DNA from: Nocardioides rubriscoriae | Lineage (GTDB): Bacteria > Actinomycetota > Actinomycetes > Propionibacteriales > Nocardioidaceae | Assembly (NCBI RefSeq): GCF_008087085.1 | Contig: NZ_VIYJ01000001.1 | Location: 434,001-498,000, forward strand | DNA length: 64,000 bases | Reading direction: 5' to 3' | Part shown: positions 42,862-51,015 of the stretch, one piece after another | Position numbering within the stretch: position 1 is the stretch's first letter | Layout of the letters: each line of letters begins with the position of its first letter | Notes under the pieces: model-generated | What the model saw: only the letters and a program-made list of their open reading frames with translations | Databases searched by the model: none | Told to the model about the DNA's origin: nothing | Position numbers and translations under genes: made by a program

Positions 42862-44376
42862 ATGAGTGACGAGCCCGCCGCCACCCCCGACGCCGCCCCG
42901 GCCGACGACGACCTGTCCCAGGAAGCCGTCCGCCGCGACAAGCGCGAGCGGCTGCTGGCCGAGGGCCACGAGCCCTACCCCGTCGCGGTGCCCCGCACCC
43001 ACACGCTCGCGCAGGTGCGCGGGCAGTGGGCCCACCTCGAGACCGGCGAGGAGACCCAGGACGTCGTCGGCGTCGCCGGGCGCGTGATGTTCGTGCGCAA
43101 CACCGGCAAGCTGTGCTTTGCCACGCTGCAGGAGGGCATCGGGACCCGGCTGCAGGTGATGCTGTCGCTGGCCGAGGTCGGCGAGGAGGCCCTCGAGGCC
43201 TGGAAGCGCACTGTCGACCTCGGTGACCACGTCTTCGTCTCCGGTCGCGTCATCTCCTCGCGCCGCGGCGAGCTGTCGGTGATGGCGTCGTCGTGGCAGA
43301 TGGCCTCCAAGGCGCTGCGCCCGCTGCCGGTGCTCCACAAGGACCTGTCCGAGGAGGCGCGCGTCCGCCAGCGCTACGCCGACCTGATCGTGCGCCAGGA
43401 GGCGCGCGACATGGTGCGCGAGCGCTCGGCGATCACCCGCGCGGTGCGTCGTACGCTCGAGGAGCAGGGCTACCTCGAGATCGAGACCCCCGTCCTGCAG
43501 CTGGTCCACGGCGGCGCCAACGCGCGGCCGTTCCACACCCACCACAACGCGTTCGACCAGGACATGACCCTGCGGATCGCGCTCGAGCTCAACCTCAAGA
43601 AGGCCGTCGTCGGCGGCGTCGACCGGGTCTTCGAGATCGGGCGGATCTTCCGCAACGAGGGCGCCGACTCCACGCACTCCCCCGAGTTCACGATGCTCGA
43701 GGTCTACGAGGCCTACGGCGACCAGTTCACGATGGCCGCCTTGATGCGCGACATGTTCCTCGCCGCCGCCGACGCCATCGGCTCGCGCCGCGTCGAGACG
43801 CCGGCCGGGCTCGTCGACCTCGACGGCGAGTGGCCGTGGCTGCCCGTCTACGACGCGGTGTCCGCCGCGGTGGGCGAGGAGGTCACGACCACGACCCCCG
43901 CCGCGCGGCTGCGCGAGCTGCTCGCGCAGCACTCGCTCGAGTTCGACCCCGCGTGGGGCGCCGAGAAGCTCGTCCTCGAGCTGCTCTCCGAGCTCGTCGA
44001 GCCGACCCTGGTCCAGCCGACCTTCCTGTGCGACTACCCCGCCTCGGCCCAGCCCCTGGCCCGACCGCACCGTTCCAAGCCCGGCCTCATCGAGGCCTGG
44101 GACCTCATCATCGGCGGCGTCGAGCGCGGCACCGCCTTCTCCGAGCTGATCGACCCGGTGATCCAGCGCCAGGTGCTCGAGGCCCAGTCGCTCCTCGCCG
44201 CCGGCGGCGACCCCGAGGCCATGCAGGTCGACGAGGACTTCCTGCGCGCCCTCGAGTACGGCGCCCCGCCCATGGGCGGCCTCGGCCTCGGCCTGGACCG
44301 GATGATCATGCTCTTCACCGGCGTCGGCATCCGCGAGACCATCCTCTTCCCGCACCTGCGGCGCGAGGCGCGCTAG
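42862..44376 (+). CDS. lysS: lysine--tRNA ligase, class II
   Basis: 504 residues. N-terminal OB-fold (VVGVAGRVMFVRNTGKLCFATLQ) and class II catalytic core: motif 1 around RQEARDMVRERSAITRAVRR, motif 2 FEIGRIFRNEGADSTHSPEFTMLEVYEAY and motif 3 GGLGLGLDRMIMLF. The substrate-pocket region LCDYPASAQPLARPH..LIEAWDLIIGG differs slightly from the usual TDYP...SPLA..., as in a divergent LysS subgroup. It has no extra membrane domain, so it is not LysX. A twin palindromic element begins 18 nt after its stop. Confidence 0.93.
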   Translation: MSDEPAATPDAAPADDDLSQEAVRRDKRERLLAEGHEPYPVAVPRTHTLAQVRGQWAHLETGEETQDVVGVAGRVMFVRNTGKLCFATLQEGIGTRLQVMLSLAEVGEEALEAWKRTVDLGDHVFVSGRVISSRRGELSVMASSWQMASKALRPLPVLHKDLSEEARVRQRYADLIVRQEARDMVRERSAITRAVRRTLEEQGYLEIETPVLQLVHGGANARPFHTHHNAFDQDMTLRIALELNLKKAVVGGVDRVFEIGRIFRNEGADSTHSPEFTMLEVYEAYGDQFTMAALMRDMFLAAADAIGSRRVETPAGLVDLDGEWPWLPVYDAVSAAVGEEVTTTTPAARLRELLAQHSLEFDPAWGAEKLVLELLSELVEPTLVQPTFLCDYPASAQPLARPHRSKPGLIEAWDLIIGGVERGTAFSELIDPVIQRQVLEAQSLLAAGGDPEAMQVDEDFLRALEYGAPPMGGLGLGLDRMIMLFTGVGIRETILFPHLRREAR

Positions 44377-44393
44377 GCCCGCGGCGGCCAGCG

Positions 44394-44467
44394 CATGTAA
44401 CTGACTGTTCATCGCTCATGTCGAGCGGTAGAGCGCCCAGGATGTACGCCGAACAGTCAGTTACATG
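44394..44467. repeat. palindromic element, copy 1 (74 bp)
   Basis: Perfect 17-bp inverted arms CATGTAACTGACTGTTC (44394-44410) and GAACAGTCAGTTACATG (44451-44467) around a 40-bp centre. The central sequence GTCGAGCGGTAGAGCGCCC is nearly the same as in the second copy at 45649-45720. Located just after lysS. Confidence 0.85.
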
Positions 44468-44555
44468 TTCGCCGTCCCGGGCCCCCCAAGAAGGTTCTCC
44501 ACAGGCCGGACAAGCGCAGGGTTCAACCGGCGACGAGTGCGGCACCAGAGCACCC

Positions 44556-45611
44556 ATGACGCACCTCAACCCGCGCGTGGTGGCCCACCTCGCGTCCCAC
44601 CACGGTCTGATCACGCCCGGACAGGCACGCGACCTCGGCATGTCGCAGACCTACATCACGCACATGCTGCGCGAGCGCCTGTGGCTGGTCCTGCACCGCG
44701 GCGTGTACGTCGACGCCGTGGTCTGGCGCGCGCTCGACCCCTGGCACGGTCAGCCGCTCCTGCGGGCCCGCGCAGCCCTGATGGTCATGAAGCGCGACGT
44801 CGTGCTCAGCCACGACTCCAGCGTGCACGCCCTGCGACTGGACTACCTGGCGCCGTACGGACCACCGGGGCCGTTCGTCCACGTGACCGGCCGCGGCAGC
44901 GCCAACGCGTGGGTCCGGGGCCGGGTCAAGCACCACCTCGCCCGCTTCGCCGACGACGACGTGGTCGAGGTCGGGGGGCTGAAGGTGCTCGGCGAGGCCA
45001 GGACCGTCGTCGACATCGCCCGCGAGCACGGCTACCGCGCGGGGCTCGTCACGGCTGACTCGGCGTTGCGCCGGGGGCTGCCAAAGGCGGCGCTGTGGAA
45101 CGTCGCCGACGCCATGGCGAGCTGGCGGCACATCACCGTCGTCCGCGACGTCATCGAACATGCCGACCACCGTTCGCAGAGCGCCGCCGAGGTGCTGGCC
45201 CGCGACTTCCTGCAGGAGCTCGGCCTGGGCGACGTCGACCTGCAGTGGCCCAGGCAACGCTCTGACGGCCGCATCGCGTGGTGCGACCTTCGGATCGGAC
45301 GCGTGGTCTTCGAGGTGCACGGCAAGATCAAGGTTCTGTCGCCCGCGGACGGCGGCGTCGCCTCGACGTCAGCGGCAGAGGTCCTCTGGGAGGACCGCAA
45401 GCGCGAGCGGCTGGTCGCCACGGACGGCTTGGCCCTCTGCAACCTCTACTGGGCCGATTTCTTCGGCAGCAACCGTGTCGCGGCGCAGGCCCGCGTGCGG
45501 GCCGAGGTCGCCCACACCATCGAGCGGTTCGGCGACAACGTCCTGCCCGACCGCCTCGACCGGGTCGCCCGCGAGATCCGCGCCCGCGAGGACCGGCCGG
45601 ACGCTTCGTGA
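44556..45611 (+). CDS. AbiEi-like winged-helix protein with nuclease-like C-terminus
   Basis: 351 residues. The N-terminus (HLASHHGLITPGQARDLGMSQTYITHMLRERLWLVLHRGVYV) matches the winged-helix AbiEi antitoxin-like domain. The middle part contains HDSSVHALRLDYL and ARTVVDIAREHG. The C-terminal part (CDLRIGRVVFEVHGK, Asp244, Glu253, Lys257, then EDRKRERLVATDGLALCNLYWADFF) looks like the DUF559/Vsr-type PD-(D/E)XK fold common in this family. No cognate AbiEii toxin gene is adjacent. The gene is flanked on both sides by copies of the same palindromic element. Possible defence or regulatory role; function unproven. Confidence 0.7.
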   Translation: MTHLNPRVVAHLASHHGLITPGQARDLGMSQTYITHMLRERLWLVLHRGVYVDAVVWRALDPWHGQPLLRARAALMVMKRDVVLSHDSSVHALRLDYLAPYGPPGPFVHVTGRGSANAWVRGRVKHHLARFADDDVVEVGGLKVLGEARTVVDIAREHGYRAGLVTADSALRRGLPKAALWNVADAMASWRHITVVRDVIEHADHRSQSAAEVLARDFLQELGLGDVDLQWPRQRSDGRIAWCDLRIGRVVFEVHGKIKVLSPADGGVASTSAAEVLWEDRKRERLVATDGLALCNLYWADFFGSNRVAAQARVRAEVAHTIERFGDNVLPDRLDRVAREIRAREDRPDAS

Positions 45612-45648
45612 GCCGGTCCTGCGCAGGGTCCCTGACGTCGACGAGCAG

Positions 45649-45720
45649 ATGTAACTGACTGTTCGCGGCACAGGTCGAGCGCTAGAGCGCCCAGGATCTG
45701 TGATGAACAGTCAGTTACAT
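45649..45720. repeat. palindromic element, copy 2 (72 bp)
   Basis: Perfect 16-bp arms ATGTAACTGACTGTTC (45649-45664) and GAACAGTCAGTTACAT (45705-45720), identical to the arms of copy 1. The centre shares GTCGAGCG-TAGAGCGCCCAGGAT with copy 1 while the flanks of the centre diverge. Lies between the stops of two convergent genes. Confidence 0.85.
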
Positions 45721-45751
45721 GCGCGACCGGCACGCCGCGGCCGCCGCCCGC

Positions 45752-46168
45752 TCAGCCCAGCAGCTCGTCGTACGCCGTGGGGCTGGAGTCGCGCAGGAAC
45801 TCCGAGCAGCGCTCCCACTCGTCGTCCTCGCCGATGGCGCGGGCGGCCTTGGCGAGCAGGGACAGGCACACCAGGAAGCCGCGGTTGGGCTCGTGCTCCC
45901 ACGGCACCGGGCCGTGGCCCTTCCAGCCGTTGCGGCGCAACATGTCGAGGGAGCGGTGGTAGCCGACGCGGGCGTAGGCGTAGACGGTCACCGCGTCGGC
46001 GTCGGCCGCCACCGACTCCGAGGCCAGGGCGGCCCAGGCGACAGGCGAGGCGGGGTGGGTCCGCACGACGTCGATGGGCGTGGAGCCGGACGCGAGGGCG
46101 TCGGCCGCGGGGTCGGGGGGCAGGTGGGTCGGCGGGGGGCCGGCCATCAGGTCGCCGAAGGAGCTCAT
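45752..46168 (-). CDS. DUF3151 family protein
   Basis: 138 residues. PPPTHLPPDPAADALASG, VVRTHPASPVAWAALASE, AYARVGYHRSLDMLRRNGWKGHGPVPWEHEPNRGFLVCL match DUF3151, an actinobacteria-specific family of unknown function, often located near the class II aldolase and purA as here. CATGAT lies 6 nt before the ATG as a weak leaderless -10. Confidence 0.85.
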   Translation of the reverse strand: MSSFGDLMAGPPPTHLPPDPAADALASGSTPIDVVRTHPASPVAWAALASESVAADADAVTVYAYARVGYHRSLDMLRRNGWKGHGPVPWEHEPNRGFLVCLSLLAKAARAIGEDDEWERCSEFLRDSSPTAYDELLG

Positions 46169-46294
46169 GGCCCCATCATGGCGCCTACGTCGCGACGCCT
46201 GCCCGGCCGGGCGCCCCCGCAGAAGGAATGCCGAGGGGTGGGAAGGAATGTCCCCGCCAGGGTGTTCACTGCGATCGTGACCCGCACCGACCCC

Positions 46295-47788
46295 ATGACC
46301 ACCGACCTCGCGCGCCAGGACAAGGACCCCTGGCCGGCCCTCTTCGCCCTGTGCCTGGGCTTCTTCATGATCCTCGTCGACTCGACGATCGTGTCGGTCG
46401 CGACCCCGGCCCTCATCGAGGACCTCGGCTCCGACGTCAACGCCGTGGTGTGGGTGACCAGCGCCTACCTGCTGGCCTACGCCGTCCCGGTGCTCATCAC
46501 GGGCCGTCTCGGCGACCGCTACGGCCCCAAGAACCTCTACCTCGCGGGCCTGACGGTGTTCACCCTGGCCAGCCTCGCGTGCGGCCTGACCAGCACGATC
46601 GAGGGCCTCATCATCGCCCGCGTCGTCCAGGGTCTCGGCGCCAGCATGATCACCCCGCAGACGATGGCGATCATCACCCGGATCTTCCCCGCCGAGCGCC
46701 GCGGCAAGGCGATGGCGCTGTGGGGCGCGACCGCCGGCGTCGCGACGCTGGTCGGACCGATCCTGGGCGGCGTCCTGGTCGACGTCGCGGGCTGGGAGTG
46801 GATCTTCTTCATCAACGTGCCGATCGGCGTCGTCGGCTTCGTCCTGGCCTGGCGGCTGGTGCCGACCCTCGAGACCCGCAGCCACCGCTTCGACTGGCTC
46901 GGGGTGGCGCTGTCCGGGGTCGGCATGTTCCTGCTCGTCTTCGGCATCCAGGAGGGCGAGCAGCTCGACTGGAGCACCCTGGTGTGGACCATGATCGCCG
47001 GCGGCCTGGTCGTCCTCGGAGGCTTCGTGCTCTGGCAGGCGCGCAACAAGGCCGAGCCGCTGGTGCCGCTGCACCTGTTCCGCGACCGCAACTTCTCGCT
47101 GGCCAACGTCGCGATCACCGTCATGGGGTTCTCGATCACCTCGGTCGCGATCCCGCTGATGCTGTGGGCCCAGCTGGTCCGTGGCTACAGCCCGACCCAG
47201 GCCGCGCTGCTGCTGGCGCCGATGGCCATCATGACGATCGGGCTCGCCAAGGTCGTCGGCGGGCTCACCGACCGGGTGCACCCCCGCTACCTGGTCAGCT
47301 TCGGCTTCGTGTCGCTGTTCGTGTCGCTGATCTGGCTCGTGCAGGGCATCACCCCCGACTCGGCGATCTGGACCGTGATCGCCCCGATGGCCCTCTTCGG
47401 CGTCGGCAACGCCTTCGTCTGGGCGCCCAACTCCGCGACCGCGACCCGCAACCTGCCCGGCCAGCTCGCCGGCGCCGGGTCCGGCGTCTACAACGCCACC
47501 CGCCAGCTCGGTGCCGTCGTCGGCGCCGCCGGCATCGCGGTCCTCATCGACGCCCGTCTGGTCGCCCAGGGCCTCGGCACCGGCGGCAGCGGCGAGGGCC
47601 GACTGCAGCGCCTGCCCGAGGTCGTGCAGGCGCCGTACGCCGAGGCGATGGGCCAGTCGCTCTACCTGCCGGCGTTCGCGTTCCTCATCGGGCTGGTGGC
47701 CGTGCTGTTCTTCGAGCGCCCCCAGCACGCGGGGTTCGCGCCCACCGCCGCCCGGCCCCCGGCCACCGCGGGGGTCCCGGCCGACTGA
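46295..47788 (+). CDS. DHA2 family MFS transporter
   Basis: 497 residues, about 14 hydrophobic helices. LGFFMILVDSTIVSVATPALIEDLG (TM1 DHA2 signature), TGRLGDRYGPKNLY (motif A), GLGASMITPQTMAIITRIFPAERRGKAMALWGATAGVATLVGPILGG (motif C region). A GTG at 46277 is an in-frame alternative. Upstream are two AAGGAATG direct repeats (46223 and 46243, 20 bp apart) that may be regulatory. There is no adjacent regulator gene. Confidence 0.88.
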   Translation: MTTDLARQDKDPWPALFALCLGFFMILVDSTIVSVATPALIEDLGSDVNAVVWVTSAYLLAYAVPVLITGRLGDRYGPKNLYLAGLTVFTLASLACGLTSTIEGLIIARVVQGLGASMITPQTMAIITRIFPAERRGKAMALWGATAGVATLVGPILGGVLVDVAGWEWIFFINVPIGVVGFVLAWRLVPTLETRSHRFDWLGVALSGVGMFLLVFGIQEGEQLDWSTLVWTMIAGGLVVLGGFVLWQARNKAEPLVPLHLFRDRNFSLANVAITVMGFSITSVAIPLMLWAQLVRGYSPTQAALLLAPMAIMTIGLAKVVGGLTDRVHPRYLVSFGFVSLFVSLIWLVQGITPDSAIWTVIAPMALFGVGNAFVWAPNSATATRNLPGQLAGAGSGVYNATRQLGAVVGAAGIAVLIDARLVAQGLGTGGSGEGRLQRLPEVVQAPYAEAMGQSLYLPAFAFLIGLVAVLFFERPQHAGFAPTAARPPATAGVPAD

Positions 47789-47809
47789 GCCGGCCGGGAC
47801 CTCACGGGC

Positions 47810-48841
47810 TCAGCCGAGGGACCTGCCCGACGAGCGCAGGTTCTCGCACGCCTCGACGACCCGGGCGGCCATGCCGGCCTCGGCAGCCTTGCCCCAGGCG
47901 CGCGGGTCGTACATCTTCTTGTTGCCGACCTCGCCGTCGATCTTCAGCACGCCGTCGTAGTTGATCATCATGTGGGCGGCGACCGGGCGGGTGAAGGCGT
48001 ACTGCGTGTCGGTGTCGACGTTCATCTTGACCACGCCGTAGTCGAGGGCCTCGGCGATCTCGTCGGGCGAGGAGCCCGAACCACCGTGGAAGACCAGGTG
48101 GAAGGGCTTGGCGCCCTTCTCGAGGCCGAACTCCTCCACGACCGCGGCCTGGGCGTCACGCAGCACCGACGGCCGCAGCTTGACGTTGCCCGGTTTGTAG
48201 ACGCCGTGCACGTTGCCGAAGGTCAGCGCGGTCATGTAGTAACCCTGCTCGCCGTAGCCCAGGGCCTTGGCAGTGGCGATGGCGTCCTCGGGGGTCGAGT
48301 AGAGCTTGTCGTTGATCTCGGCCTCGACGCCGTCCTCCTCGCCGCCGACGACGCCCACCTCGATCTCGAGGATGATCCTGGCCGCGATGCACTTCTCGAG
48401 CAGCTCGGCGGCGATCGAGAGGTTCTCGTCGAGGGGCACGGCCGAGCCGTCCCACATGTGCGACTGGAACAGCGGGGCGTGGCCGGCCTTGACCCGCTCG
48501 ATCGACAGGTCGAGCAGCGGGCGGACGAAGCCGTCGAGCTTGTCCTTGGGGCAGTGGTCGGTGTGCAGGGCGATGTTGACGGGGTAGCTCTTGGCGACCT
48601 CGGCGGCGTACGCCGCGAAGGCGAGCGAGCCCGAGACCATGTTCTTGACCTGCGGGCCGGAGAGGTACTCCGCGCCGCCGGTGGAAACCTGGATGATGCC
48701 GTCGCTCCCGGCGTCGGCGAACCCTTGGAGGGCCGCGTTGAGGGTCTGCGAGGACGACACATTGATGGCCGGGAACGCGTAGGAGCCCGCCTTCGCGGCG
48801 TCCAGCATCTCGGCGTACTTCTCAGGGGTGGCGATAGGCAT
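47810..48841 (-). CDS. fbaA: fructose-bisphosphate aldolase, class II
   Basis: 343 residues, class IIA. Reversible aldol cleavage of fructose 1,6-bisphosphate in glycolysis and gluconeogenesis. Zn ligands and catalytic residues are in NIALHTDHCPKDKL, FQSHMWDGSAVPLDEN, EIEVGVVGGEEDGVEAE, FGNVHGVYKPGNVKL and LVFHGGSGSSPDEI. TAGGTT ends 6 nt before the ATG. The 3' end converges on the MFS gene. Confidence 0.97.
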   Translation of the reverse strand: MPIATPEKYAEMLDAAKAGSYAFPAINVSSSQTLNAALQGFADAGSDGIIQVSTGGAEYLSGPQVKNMVSGSLAFAAYAAEVAKSYPVNIALHTDHCPKDKLDGFVRPLLDLSIERVKAGHAPLFQSHMWDGSAVPLDENLSIAAELLEKCIAARIILEIEVGVVGGEEDGVEAEINDKLYSTPEDAIATAKALGYGEQGYYMTALTFGNVHGVYKPGNVKLRPSVLRDAQAAVVEEFGLEKGAKPFHLVFHGGSGSSPDEIAEALDYGVVKMNVDTDTQYAFTRPVAAHMMINYDGVLKIDGEVGNKKMYDPRAWGKAAEAGMAARVVEACENLRSSGRSLG

Positions 48842-48847
48842 GACCCC

Positions 48848-48853
48848 AACCTA
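48848..48853 (-). promoter_or_regulatory. putative leaderless -10 hexamer (fbaA)
   Basis: TAGGTT on the minus strand ends 6 nt before the fbaA ATG at 48841. Confidence 0.55.
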
Positions 48854-48868
48854 GTGCCAACCCCTGCG

Positions 48869-48874
48869 TAGATT
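48869..48874 (+). promoter_or_regulatory. putative leaderless -10 hexamer (DUF2867 gene)
   Basis: TAGATT ends 7 nt before the ATG at 48882, 15 bp from the divergent fbaA hexamer. Confidence 0.5.
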
Positions 48875-48881
48875 CATCGTC

Positions 48882-49379
48882 ATGCGTCGCGCCCGAACAC
48901 TCCACACGTCACGACGCTCGGCCGTCGTCGCGCTCGACCCCACCGCCGCCTGGGACGTCGTCGTGTCGGGCGAGAGCGGCCCGCAGTGGTACGTCGACGC
49001 CGCACCCCTGGTGGTGCGGCGCTGGATCGACCGGCTCGCCCTGGGCCCGGCGCTGCGCCGCGAGCCACCCGGACGTCCGCGGCTCGCGACCGGCGACGAG
49101 GTGGGGTTCTGGAAGGTCGTCGACGCCGACCACCGCTCCCGCCACCTCGTGCTCGTCGCCCGGGTGCGCTCGCCGGGCCGCGTCACCCTCGAGGTCCGGA
49201 CCCGGCCGCACGGCCAGGGCGCCGAGGTCGAGCTGACCGTCACGCTCAGCCCGCGTGGTCTCGTGGGGCGGGTCTACGAGCTGGTCGACCTGCCGGCGCG
49301 TGAGGCGGTCAGCGAGCTGCTGATGCTGCACCTGCTCACCGTGCTGCGCCGCCGTGACGCGACCTCCGCGGCGTGCTGA
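48882..49379 (+). CDS. DUF2867 domain protein
   Basis: 165 residues. LATGDEVGFWKVVDADHRSRHLVLVARVRSPGRVTLEVR and LSPRGLVGRVYELVDLPAREAVSELLM fit DUF2867, a START-like fold often found fused to NAD-dependent epimerases but here alone. Function unknown. Divergent from fbaA. Confidence 0.7.
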   Translation: MRRARTLHTSRRSAVVALDPTAAWDVVVSGESGPQWYVDAAPLVVRRWIDRLALGPALRREPPGRPRLATGDEVGFWKVVDADHRSRHLVLVARVRSPGRVTLEVRTRPHGQGAEVELTVTLSPRGLVGRVYELVDLPAREAVSELLMLHLLTVLRRRDATSAAC

Positions 49380-49474
49380 TCGTCCGCCACGACGATCGGG
49401 CGTTCTCCTCCGCGCGCGGGTGGTCCTCGTCTAGGGTCCTTGCGACTCGGCCATCTCGGACAGAAGGACATCTC

Positions 49475-50248
49475 GTGAAGACCTCCCCCCTGCGCGCCCT
49501 CGGCGGCGCGGTGCTCGTCGCCGCCCTCGCCGGCGCCCTGCTCAACCCCCCGGCGGCGTCGTACGCCGCGGGTGCGACCGTCCAGGCCCGCGCCACGGCC
49601 GACAAGCCGGCCGTCGGCAGCTGCCACGCGCTGACGCTGGCCGAGGCCGCGAAGGCGACCGACCCCGACCCGGTCGTCGACTGCGCGACGTCGCACACCT
49701 CGCGGACCTTCGCGGTCCCGTCGGTGCCCGACGGCGTCGACATGGGCGACAACGACGCCCTGAGCAAGGTGGTCACCCGCAAGTGCGTCCCCGCCTACGC
49801 GACGGCGGTCAGCACCAACATCAAGAAGCGACTGCTCTCGGCCTACTTCTACGTCTGGTTCGCCCCGACCCAGCAGCAGATCGACGCCGGTGCGCGGTGG
49901 GTGCGCTGCGACCTCGCTCTGAGCGGCGGCAAGAGCCTCGTGCCGCTGCCCGAGGCCAAGACCCCCGCGCTGGGCACGACCCCGTTCCCCGACGTCGAGG
50001 CCCGCTGCTACACCGGCCGGGCCGGCGGCTTCCGCCCGCTGTCCTGCAGCCGAGCCCACCGGTTCCGCGCCAGGAGCGTCTACTCGATGACGGGGCGCGC
50101 CTACCCCTCCCAGGCGAAGCGCCAGCGCGTCGCGGAGCGTCGGTGCAGGCCGGTGGCGGGTCAGCGGTGGACCGTGTTCGGGCCGTCCCAGGAGCAGTGG
50201 AAGGCCGGCTTCAAGTACTTCGTCTGCACGACCGCCACCCGGCGCTGA
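49475..50248 (+). CDS. secreted septum formation-like protein
   Basis: 257 residues. Signal peptide 1-30. Two related Cys-containing repeats follow, each with a GSCHAL/ARCYTG start, a VDCATSHTSRTFAV or LSCSRAHRFRAR motif (Cys-x2-3-His) and a later RWVRCD or YFVCTT Cys, as in the Septum_form domain. GTG at 49475 with AAGGA 7 nt upstream. Extracytoplasmic; role inferred only from the family name. Confidence 0.72.
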   Translation: MKTSPLRALGGAVLVAALAGALLNPPAASYAAGATVQARATADKPAVGSCHALTLAEAAKATDPDPVVDCATSHTSRTFAVPSVPDGVDMGDNDALSKVVTRKCVPAYATAVSTNIKKRLLSAYFYVWFAPTQQQIDAGARWVRCDLALSGGKSLVPLPEAKTPALGTTPFPDVEARCYTGRAGGFRPLSCSRAHRFRARSVYSMTGRAYPSQAKRQRVAERRCRPVAGQRWTVFGPSQEQWKAGFKYFVCTTATRR

Positions 50249-50257
50249 CCGCCCGGC

Positions 50258-50983
50258 TCACCCCCGCCACGCGTCACCGCCGCCGAGGTCGGCGTGCACC
50301 CGCACCCAGGCGTGCATGGCGATCGCGGCGGCGGCCGAGGCGTTGATCGAGCGGGTCGAGCCGAACTGCGCGATCGAGAACGTGCCCGCGCACGACTCCC
50401 TGGCGGAGTCGGACAGACCGGGTCCCTCCTGACCGAAGAGGAAGCACAGGCGCCGCGGCACCTCCATCGTCTCGAGGTGCCGCGAGCCGGGCAGGTTGTC
50501 GATGCCCCACAACGGCACCGGGACGTCGAGCCCGTCGAGGTAGGCCGCCAGGTCGGCGACCGTCGGGTGGTGACGCACGTGCTGGTAGCGGTCGGTGACC
50601 ATCGCACCGCGCCGGTTCCAGCGCCGCTCCCCCACGATGTGCACCTCGGCGGCCAGGAACGCGTTGGCGGTGCGCACGATCGTGCCGATGTTGAAGTCGT
50701 GCTGCCAGTTCTCGATGGCGACGTGGAACCCGTGGCGCCGGGTGTCGAGGTCGGCGCGGATCGCCTCCAGGCTCCAGTAGCGGTAGCGGTCGACGACGTT
50801 GCGCCGGTCGCCGTCGGCGAGCAGCGCGGCGTCGTAGACCTCGCTGCCCGGGCCGCTGGGCCACGGGCCCTCCCAGGGCCCGACACCCACCTCGGGCCGG
50901 CCGTGCGGCATCGGGTCGTACGGCGCCCGCGCCGGTGGACCCACGGCGGGATCCGGGGTGATCTCAGGGTCGGTCTCCCGCAC
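50258..50983 (-). CDS. TrmH/SpoU family RNA methyltransferase
   Basis: 241 residues. SPOUT motif 1 NIGTIVRTANAFLAAEVHIVG, motif 2 LCFLFGQEGPGLS and motif 3 FGSTRSINASAAAAIAMHAW form the trefoil-knot SAM site. It methylates ribose 2'-OH in tRNA or rRNA; target not predictable. GTG start with TAGGGT ending 7 nt upstream, divergent from dedA. Confidence 0.88.
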   Translation of the reverse strand: MRETDPEITPDPAVGPPARAPYDPMPHGRPEVGVGPWEGPWPSGPGSEVYDAALLADGDRRNVVDRYRYWSLEAIRADLDTRRHGFHVAIENWQHDFNIGTIVRTANAFLAAEVHIVGERRWNRRGAMVTDRYQHVRHHPTVADLAAYLDGLDVPVPLWGIDNLPGSRHLETMEVPRRLCFLFGQEGPGLSDSARESCAGTFSIAQFGSTRSINASAAAAIAMHAWVRVHADLGGGDAWRG

Positions 50984-50990
50984 GCCCGCG

Positions 50991-50996
50991 ACCCTA
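50991..50996 (-). promoter_or_regulatory. putative leaderless -10 hexamer (RNA methyltransferase)
   Basis: TAGGGT on the minus strand ends 7 nt before the GTG at 50983. Confidence 0.5.
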
Positions 50997-51003
50997 CGGC
51001 AGG

Positions 51004-51009
51004 TACCGT
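51004..51009 (+). promoter_or_regulatory. putative leaderless -10 hexamer (DedA)
   Basis: TACCGT ends 6 nt before the GTG at 51016. Confidence 0.5.
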
Positions 51010-51015
51010 GGGCGC

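Noticed and set aside
44394..44467. tRNA gene, because the centre contains a D-arm-like AGCGGTAGAGC
   Set aside because: No acceptor stem, anticodon arm or T-loop sequence can be laid out; the 17-bp inverted arms explain the structure.
44394..45720. Insertion sequence or composite transposon between the twin palindromes
   Set aside because: The enclosed gene has no transposase motif, and I saw no target-site duplication; I keep it only as a possible non-autonomous cassette.
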